Source: DATBSK01 sp964501785 | GTDB lineage: Bacteria > Actinomycetota > Acidimicrobiia > IMCC26256 > PALSA-555 | Length of the DNA stretch: 64,000 bases | Direction of reading: 5' to 3' | Assembly (NCBI GenBank): GCA_964501785.1 | Contig: CAZCUD010000003.1 | Span: forward strand, 248,001 to 312,000 | Part shown: in pieces, positions 59,320-64,000 of the stretch | How the letters are laid out: the number at the start of each line of letters is the position of its first letter | Numbering within the stretch: position 1 is the stretch's first letter | Notes under the pieces: generated by a model | What the model was told of the DNA's origin: nothing | What the model saw: the letters and a program-made list of their open reading frames with translations, nothing else | The model's database searches: none | Position numbers and translations under genes: made by a program

Positions 59320-59325
59320 AGGCTA
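59320..59325 (-). promoter_or_regulatory. Leaderless -10 box for the PAC2 gene
   Basis: TAGCCT on the minus strand ends six bases before the PAC2 ATG. Confidence 0.5.
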
Positions 59326-59337
59326 GGGGGTCGTCGG

Positions 59338-60549
59338 TCAGGCGATCGCGCCGGCTGCGCGCAGCCCGTCGATCTCCGCGGCGGAGCAGCCGATCTCGGC
59401 GAGCACCTCCTCGGTGTGCTCGCTCAGCTCCGGTGCACCGCGTCGGATCTCGGTGATCTCGTCGTCGAACTGCATCGGGGCGGCCGCGAGGCGGGCGCGT
59501 TGTTCGGTCGGGTGCTGCACGAGGTAGCCGTTGGCGACCACCTGCGGATCGTCGATCACCTCGAGCGGTGAGGCCATCGTCGAGAACAACGTGTCCTCGG
59601 CCGCCAGCGCGGCGACCGTCTCCGCACGAGGTCGGGCCGCGATCGTCTCGGTGAAGATCCGGTGCAGCTCCTCGGCGTTGGCGCGCCTGCCGTCGCTGTC
59701 GGCGAAGCGGGGATCCTCGACGAGGTCGTCGAGCCCGAGCGCACGGCACAGCGGTGGCCAGTGGCGCACGTCGTCGAGCATGTTCAGCATCAGCCATCTG
59801 TCGTCCGACGCGCGGAACGGGCCGACCATCGGGTTGGCCAGCGTCTTCCCCGCGGAGAGGCGCTTGGGCTCCTCGCGCAGGATCGCGGTCGCGGTGAGGT
59901 CAGTGCTCAGCTGCCACACCGCGGTCGCGAGCAGCGCCACGTCGACGACGACTCCCTTGCCTCCCTCACCCGCCCGCTCGCGCGAGAACAGGGCGGCGGC
60001 GACGCCACCGGCGAGCATGGCGCCGCTGGGGGCGTCGCCGAACGCGCCGCGCGGCATCACGAGGGGGGCGCCCGGCGCGGTGAGGATGTCGCCGACGCCG
60101 CCGCGCGACCAGAAGCTGATGGCGTCGAACCCGCCGAGGTCGGCGTCCGGTCCGCGCTGTCCCTGCCCGTGGCCCTTCGCGTAGATCACCCGCGGGTTCA
60201 CCTTCCAGACCTCGTCGGGCGTGACGCCGAGCTTCTCCCGGGCCGAGGGCAGGAAGTTGGTGATGAGCACGTCGGCCTGCTCGATGAGCCGGTCGAACAC
60301 CGCCCGACCCTCGGGCACTCGCAGGTCGAGGGTGATGCCGCGCTTGTTGCGGTTGTAGAGCTCGAAGAGGAAGTTGAAGTCGCCGGTGTCGGCGACGAAC
60401 CCCTGACCCATGACGGCTCGTAGCGGGTCGCCGGTCGGGCGCTCGATCTTGACCACGTCGGCGCCCCAGTCGGCGAGGATCGCGCCGCACGACGGCACGA
60501 ACCCGTGCTCGGCCAGCTCCACGACCTTGACCCCGTCGAGCACACCCAT
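59338..60549 (-). CDS. Family III CoA transferase (CaiB/BaiF type)
   Basis: The 403-residue protein transfers CoA between carboxylic acids through an aspartyl-CoA anhydride. LDGVKVVELAEHGFVPSCG and GADVVKIERPTGDPLR are the N-terminal Rossmann-like signatures; RNKRGITLDLRVPEGR, NFLPSAREKLG and GGFDAISFWSRGG (probable catalytic Asp) follow, then DAPSGAMLAGGVAAALFSRE. Its physiological acid is unknown. A strong GAGGGGAC site lies just before the ATG. It is transcribed alone, divergent from the ABC exporter. Confidence 0.9.
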   Translation of the reverse strand: MGVLDGVKVVELAEHGFVPSCGAILADWGADVVKIERPTGDPLRAVMGQGFVADTGDFNFLFELYNRNKRGITLDLRVPEGRAVFDRLIEQADVLITNFLPSAREKLGVTPDEVWKVNPRVIYAKGHGQGQRGPDADLGGFDAISFWSRGGVGDILTAPGAPLVMPRGAFGDAPSGAMLAGGVAAALFSRERAGEGGKGVVVDVALLATAVWQLSTDLTATAILREEPKRLSAGKTLANPMVGPFRASDDRWLMLNMLDDVRHWPPLCRALGLDDLVEDPRFADSDGRRANAEELHRIFTETIAARPRAETVAALAAEDTLFSTMASPLEVIDDPQVVANGYLVQHPTEQRARLAAAPMQFDDEITEIRRGAPELSEHTEEVLAEIGCSAAEIDGLRAAGAIA

Positions 60550-60663
60550 GACGTCCCCTCCATCTCGTCGATCTCGCCGGTCTGCGGTCGCACGCGCGGC
60601 CACAGTTTGGCGCGGCGCACAAACGCGAGGCGGCGGTCATGGCCTGCGTGCGATGCTGGCGGG

Positions 60664-61482
60664 ATGTCCGGTCCCGGCGCGAGTGCTCCTCGCGCCTCCG
60701 AGCGCGACGCGCCGATCCTCGAGGCTCGGGGCCTCGTGAAGCAGTACAAGCGCGTGCGCGCCGTCGACGGCGTCGACCTCACGGTCGGCGCCGGTGAGCG
60801 CGTCGCGCTCCTGGGACCCAACGGCGCGGGCAAGACGACGACGCTGATGATGATCCTCGGCGTGATCACGCCCGACGAGGGCCAGGTCCGGATCGAGGGC
60901 CACACCCTCCCGCGCGATCGGAGCACGGCGATGGAGCACGTCGGCTTCGCGGCGGGCTACCTGCCGCTCCCCGAGCGGGTGCGGGTCGTCGAGTTCCTCG
61001 AGCTGTTCGGGCGTCTGTACGGGATCAAGCGTCCCGACTCGGCGGTCGCCGCGGGGCTCGCCCGCTTCAACATCTCGCACCTTGCGAAGGCGATGGGCAA
61101 CGAGCTGTCGTCGGGTCAGCGCACGCTGGTCGGCATCGTGAAGGCGACGCTGCACCAGCCGCGGCTGCTCGTCCTCGACGAGCCGACCGCCTCGCTCGAC
61201 CCCGACGTCGCCCTGCGCGTCCGCACCGGCCTCGAGCGCGTCTGCGCCGAGGAGGGCACTGCGCTGCTCGTCACCAGCCACAACATGGTGGAGGTCGAGC
61301 GCCTCTGCGAGCGGGTCGTGTTCATCTCCGGCGGCAAGGTCGTGGCCGACGGCACCGCCGACGAGGTCGCGTCGCGCTTCGGGCGCGACGACCTGGAAGG
61401 CGTGTTCCTCCACCTCGCCGAGACCGCGGGCGCGTTCCCCGGCGCCGATCTGGGATCGGCCGAGATCGGGGAGGCGTCGTGA
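60664..61482 (+). CDS. ABC transporter ATP-binding protein
   Basis: The 272-residue ATPase has all motifs: Walker A LLGPNGAGKTTTL, the signature as NELSSGQRTLVGIVKA (SSGQ in place of SGGQ), Walker B LLVLDEPTASLDPD and H-loop LLVTSHNMVEVERL. The sequence type is that of ABC-2 exporters such as drug or polysaccharide pumps. Its end overlaps the permease gene by four bases. Confidence 0.93.
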   Translation: MSGPGASAPRASERDAPILEARGLVKQYKRVRAVDGVDLTVGAGERVALLGPNGAGKTTTLMMILGVITPDEGQVRIEGHTLPRDRSTAMEHVGFAAGYLPLPERVRVVEFLELFGRLYGIKRPDSAVAAGLARFNISHLAKAMGNELSSGQRTLVGIVKATLHQPRLLVLDEPTASLDPDVALRVRTGLERVCAEEGTALLVTSHNMVEVERLCERVVFISGGKVVADGTADEVASRFGRDDLEGVFLHLAETAGAFPGADLGSAEIGEAS

Positions 61483-62300
61483 GCCTGCGGACGATCGTGC
61501 GGAGGCCGAAGTTCAACGGCGACCGCGTGCTCGCCATCGCGCGCCGGCAGGCCTACGTGCTCCAGCGCGCCCCGCAGCGCTGGTTCGACGTGATCGTCTG
61601 GCCGGTGGTCGACGCGGTGCTGTTCGGCGCGATCGGCGTGTACTTCGGTGAGCAGACGGGCGGGGCCGCGGCGGGTGCAGCGTTCCTGCTGGCGGGGATC
61701 ATCCTCTTCCACGTCGTCTTCCAGGCCGAGGTGAGCGTGGCGACCGGGTTCCTGGAGGAGACGTGGTCGCGCAACCTGCTCAACCTGATGGTCACGCCGA
61801 TGACCGAGCTCGAGTACAGCGCCGGCGTCGCCCTGTTCGGCCTGGTGAAGCTCGCGATCGGTGTGACCGCGGTGTCGCTCGTCGCGCTGGCCGCGTTCGC
61901 GTTCCAGATCACGAGCCTGGGCCTCGCGCTCATCCCGCTGGTGGCGATCCTGATCGCCGTCGGCTGGTCGGTCGCGCTCATCGTCATCGGGCTGATCCTG
62001 CGCTACGGACAGGGCGCCGAGATCCTGACGTGGGGCTTCATCGCCCTGCTGCTGCCGCTGTCGGGCATCTTCTACCCGGTCGACGCGCTGCCCGAGGTGC
62101 TCCAGCCGATCGCCGAGGTGATCCCGACGACGCACGTCTTCGCCGCCGCGCAAGAGGTCGTGGCGGGCAACCCGCTGCCGTGGGACGAGGTCGGGATCGC
62201 TGCGGCCAGCACGGTCGTGCTGGCCGTGCTGTCGGTGTGGTTCCTGACCCACATGCTCGCCAAGTTCCGCAGCCGCGGCTACATCAGTCGCCACGTGTAG
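61479..62300 (+). CDS. ABC-2 type transporter permease
   Basis: The 273-residue membrane protein has about six transmembrane helices and the ABC-2 pattern: an N-terminal amphipathic part (RRQAYVLQRAPQRWFDVIVW), the coupling segment SVATGFLEETWSRNLLNLMV and the re-entrant LSGIFYPVDALPEVLQPIAEVIP before the last helix. GTG overlaps the ATPase stop (GTGA). The partner set forms a two-gene exporter; the substrate is not evident. Confidence 0.92.
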   Translation: MSLRTIVRRPKFNGDRVLAIARRQAYVLQRAPQRWFDVIVWPVVDAVLFGAIGVYFGEQTGGAAAGAAFLLAGIILFHVVFQAEVSVATGFLEETWSRNLLNLMVTPMTELEYSAGVALFGLVKLAIGVTAVSLVALAAFAFQITSLGLALIPLVAILIAVGWSVALIVIGLILRYGQGAEILTWGFIALLLPLSGIFYPVDALPEVLQPIAEVIPTTHVFAAAQEVVAGNPLPWDEVGIAAASTVVLAVLSVWFLTHMLAKFRSRGYISRHV

Positions 62301-62318
62301 TCGCGGAGGAGTCGCCAG

Positions 62319-62738
62319 TCAGTCGTCCAGCGACGGGCGGCCACGCTTGCGCTTGACGTCGCCGCGGCGACGCTTCTGCTCGACCCGAGCCCGCTTCGAT
62401 GCGCGCGACGGCTTCGTGGGGCGACGGGGCGCGTCGACGTGGAGGCCCTTCGCGAGGCGGACCCGCAGCCGCTCCAGCGCGAGCTCGCGGTTGCGAGCCT
62501 GGGAGCGCGTGTTCGACGCGGTGGCCCGAACGACGGGCCCGAGCCGTTCGAGGAGCCGGGCGCGCTGGCGGGGCCCGAGCGACGGCGACGCGCCCACGTC
62601 GAAGACGACGACGACCCGGGTGTCCGAGGTGTTGGCGTGCTGACCGCCCGGCCCGCTGGAGCGGCTGACGTGGACCTCGATCTCGTCGAGGCCGATGCGG
62701 CACGAGGGCGTGACCCGCAGGAAGCGGTCGTCGGCCAT
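62319..62738 (-). CDS. arfB: Alternative ribosome-rescue factor ArfB (YaeJ type)
   Basis: ArfB hydrolyses peptidyl-tRNA on ribosomes stalled without a stop codon. The 139-residue protein has the catalytic GGQ in SSGPGGQHANTSDTRVVV and a basic C-terminal tail (KPSRASKRARVEQKRRRG, KRKRGRP) that enters the mRNA channel. It lacks the codon-recognition domain of RF1/RF2. Its length matches E. coli ArfB. Convergent with the exporter permease, 18 bases apart. Confidence 0.93.
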   Translation of the reverse strand: MADDRFLRVTPSCRIGLDEIEVHVSRSSGPGGQHANTSDTRVVVVFDVGASPSLGPRQRARLLERLGPVVRATASNTRSQARNRELALERLRVRLAKGLHVDAPRRPTKPSRASKRARVEQKRRRGDVKRKRGRPSLDD

Positions 62739-62819
62739 CGGGACATTCTCCCCGGCCGTAAGCGGGCGCGGGGGTTGGCCGTCATCCTGGCGACGGAACG
62801 ACCAGGAGGACGGCGCGGC

Positions 62820-63419
62820 ATGGATCTGCTGAAGGTCGGGATGGACCTGCTGAGTGGGGGCAAGAAGAAGAAGACGGTGAACGTGATCGACCGGGTCAAG
62901 ACGGGCGGGGTGATGGGCACGCTCAAGGGCGAGTACAAGCCCAAGGAGGGCACGCCGGTGCTCGACGCCGGCGAGGTCCGCAGCCGACTGCTCGCGCTGC
63001 GGGGGCCGAGCATCCCGATGGAGGTCGTCGAGACCGAGGGCAAGGAGCCGGGCGAGCTCGTCGCCCGTTGGCGGGTGCGGGACGCGACGTTCTGGAGCGC
63101 GTTCAAGCACGTCGGCACGGAGTCGGTCACCGACGTCCATCTCGTGCTCGACCCCGAGACGCACGAGGTGCGAGGACTCGACAAGGCACACACAGTCCGC
63201 TGGAACGGGAACGTGCCGACGCTCGACAAGAACAGCAACCTCGAGCGCGACCCCAACAAGTGGTGGAACGCCGACGACCCGCTGAACCCGGGTCGACAGC
63301 GGCGCTACGACTTCGACGGTGCCGAGGTGAAGGACATCATCGGGACCGTGATCACCGACTGCGGGTGGACGCTGAAGCAGGTCTGGCGCAAGAAGACGCT
63401 GCTCGACGGCAAGGACTGA
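62820..63419 (+). CDS. Uncharacterised 199-residue protein
   Basis: I do not recognise this protein. It starts with a short amphipathic segment (DLLKVGMDLLSGGKKKKTVN), is basic overall and Trp-rich, with beta-type stretches such as PMEVVETEGKEPGELVARWR, VTDVHLVLDPETHEVRGL and IIGTVITDCGWTLKQVWRKK. It has no signal peptide or membrane helix. The ATG has an AGGAGG site about ten bases upstream. Divergent from arfB and convergent with crcB. Confidence 0.65.
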   Translation: MDLLKVGMDLLSGGKKKKTVNVIDRVKTGGVMGTLKGEYKPKEGTPVLDAGEVRSRLLALRGPSIPMEVVETEGKEPGELVARWRVRDATFWSAFKHVGTESVTDVHLVLDPETHEVRGLDKAHTVRWNGNVPTLDKNSNLERDPNKWWNADDPLNPGRQRRYDFDGAEVKDIIGTVITDCGWTLKQVWRKKTLLDGKD

Positions 63420-63437
63420 GGTCGAGGCAGGCTTCCC

Positions 63438-63485
63438 GTTGATGCGTTGCTCGACCCGCCCCACGACGGTGAGCTACGCAACCAG
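63438..63485. terminator. Palindromic intergenic element, beta family copy 5
   Basis: TGCGTTGCTC faces GAGCTACGCA around GACCCGCCCCACGACGGT. It lies between convergent genes, 19 bases after one stop and four bases before the other. It looks like copies 2 to 4 in inverted orientation. Confidence 0.6.
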
Positions 63486-63488
63486 GGG

Positions 63489-63857
63489 TCAGAGACCGCC
63501 GGTGAGGGCGAGGCCCGCGGCGGCGGCGAGGCAGCCCGCGGCGATGCTGCCGAGCGCGTAGGACGCCGCGAGGGCGCGATGCCCGCGCTCGGCGACGCGC
63601 ACCGTCTCGTACGCGTAGGTCGAGAAGGTGGTGTACGAGCCGAGGAACCCGGTGCCGACGATCGTGCGCGTGTCGGCGTCGAGCGTGCCCGACGCGGTGA
63701 GCCCCACGACGAGGCCGAGCACGAACGAGCCGGTCACGTTCACCACGAACGTGCCCACCGGGAACGCGCTCGTCCACCGTGCGCTCGCGGCCCGCTCGAC
63801 GAGGAGGCGCAGCGGTGCGCCGAGCGCGCCACCGAGCAGCACGCCGACGACGATCAC
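63489..63857 (-). CDS. crcB: Fluoride channel CrcB/Fluc, subunit 2
   Basis: The 122-residue membrane protein has four helices. It has VLLGGALGAPLRLLVERA in the first part, the pore Asn in FVVNVTGSFVLGLVVG, and the strongly conserved GTGFLGSYTTFSTYAYE. Fluc channels are dimers exporting fluoride. GTG start overlaps the stop of a second crcB (GTGA), so a heterodimer of two subunits is expected, as in many Gram-positive bacteria. Confidence 0.92.
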   Translation of the reverse strand: MIVVGVLLGGALGAPLRLLVERAASARWTSAFPVGTFVVNVTGSFVLGLVVGLTASGTLDADTRTIVGTGFLGSYTTFSTYAYETVRVAERGHRALAASYALGSIAAGCLAAAAGLALTGGL

Positions 63858-64000
63858 GCCGACTCGCCTTCCGCCGGCACGGACGCCAGCCCGCCGCCGC
63901 GCCACCCGGCCGCGGCCAGGCCCGCCACCACGGCGACGACCCCGACGACGAGGCTCGCGGTCGCGTACGCGATCGTGATCGCCGGTTCACCGTCGCGCAC
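63854..64000 (-). CDS. crcB: Fluoride channel CrcB/Fluc, subunit 1, 3' end (cut by window edge)
   Basis: Only the last 48 residues are visible. They form the fourth transmembrane helix (ITIAYATASLVVGVVAVVAG) and a hydrophilic end (SVPAEGESA). Position, frame, four-base overlap with the following crcB and the typical AIxIAYxxxSLxxG start of the last Fluc helix support the call. Confidence 0.7.
   Translation of the reverse strand: MRDGEPAITIAYATASLVVGVVAVVAGLAAAGWRGGGLASVPAEGESA

Noticed and set aside
63854..64000. Fluoride riboswitch for the crcB pair
   Set aside because: The region upstream of the first crcB lies outside the window, and nothing like the fluoride aptamer is visible inside it.

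Overview
This is about 64 kb of very GC-rich chromosomal DNA with short intergenic gaps and many 4-base stop/start overlaps. The gene set points to an actinomycete: CarD, a DUF3263 protein, a LytR C-terminal protein, CysO, coproheme decarboxylase (ChdC), a PAC2 protein, a PknB-type kinase, a wax-ester synthase, an F420-type LLM oxidoreductase and GlnR-type nitrogen operators. The overall mix fits class Acidimicrobiia best, but that placement is inference. I see no transposase, integrase, CRISPR array or rRNA. One tRNA (Thr, anticodon TGT) is present. Both ends cut a gene: an AAA/TPR regulator on the left and a crcB on the right.

Layout. 0-7 kb: AAA/TPR regulator end, Crp-like regulator, and carD-ispD-ispF-cysS-rlmB (transcription, isoprenoid precursors, translation). 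7-13.6 kb: tRNA-Thr, two small envelope-associated genes, then a compatible-solute block (otsB, otsA, treT, glycerate kinase, gpgS). 13.7-15.4 kb: a SAM riboswitch in front of a threonine-synthase-like enzyme and a CysO-like sulfur carrier. 15.5-20.4 kb: an iron locus with a DtxR-family repressor and operator, a degenerate ABC ATPase, efeO, efeB, encapsulated ferritin and encapsulin. 20.5-30.4 kb: Ser/Thr kinase, groEL behind two CIRCE elements, LppX-like protein, chdC, an LLM oxidoreductase and a PAS/GAF/GGDEF/EAL protein. 30.4-39.7 kb: a nitrogen locus with a cation/proton antiporter fused to a GlnD-like sensor module, a short GlnR-like regulator, two ammonium channels, PII and GlnD. 39.8-50.1 kb: secreted proteins, NUDIX hydrolase, acyl-CoA dehydrogenase and pyrE. 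50.4-64 kb: wax-ester synthase, amidase, metallo-beta-lactamase fold enzyme, M20 peptidase, PAC2, CoA transferase, ABC-2 exporter, ArfB and a crcB pair.

Main points of interest. (1) The C-terminal half of the antiporter at 30448-33162 aligns by eye with the HD and ACT regions of the true GlnD encoded 4 kb away, but the HD metal residues are gone; it looks like a nitrogen-status sensor built onto an ion antiporter. (2) SAM riboswitch, threonine-synthase-like enzyme and CysO together suggest a thiocarboxylate route to homocysteine. (3) Three secreted proteins end in the same tripeptide, FTG, at the very C-terminus. (4) About fifteen imperfect palindromes belonging to a few sequence families sit directly downstream of stop codons across the window.

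Many genes appear to be transcribed from a TAnnnT -10 box only 6-10 bases before the start codon, implying leaderless or nearly leaderless mRNAs.
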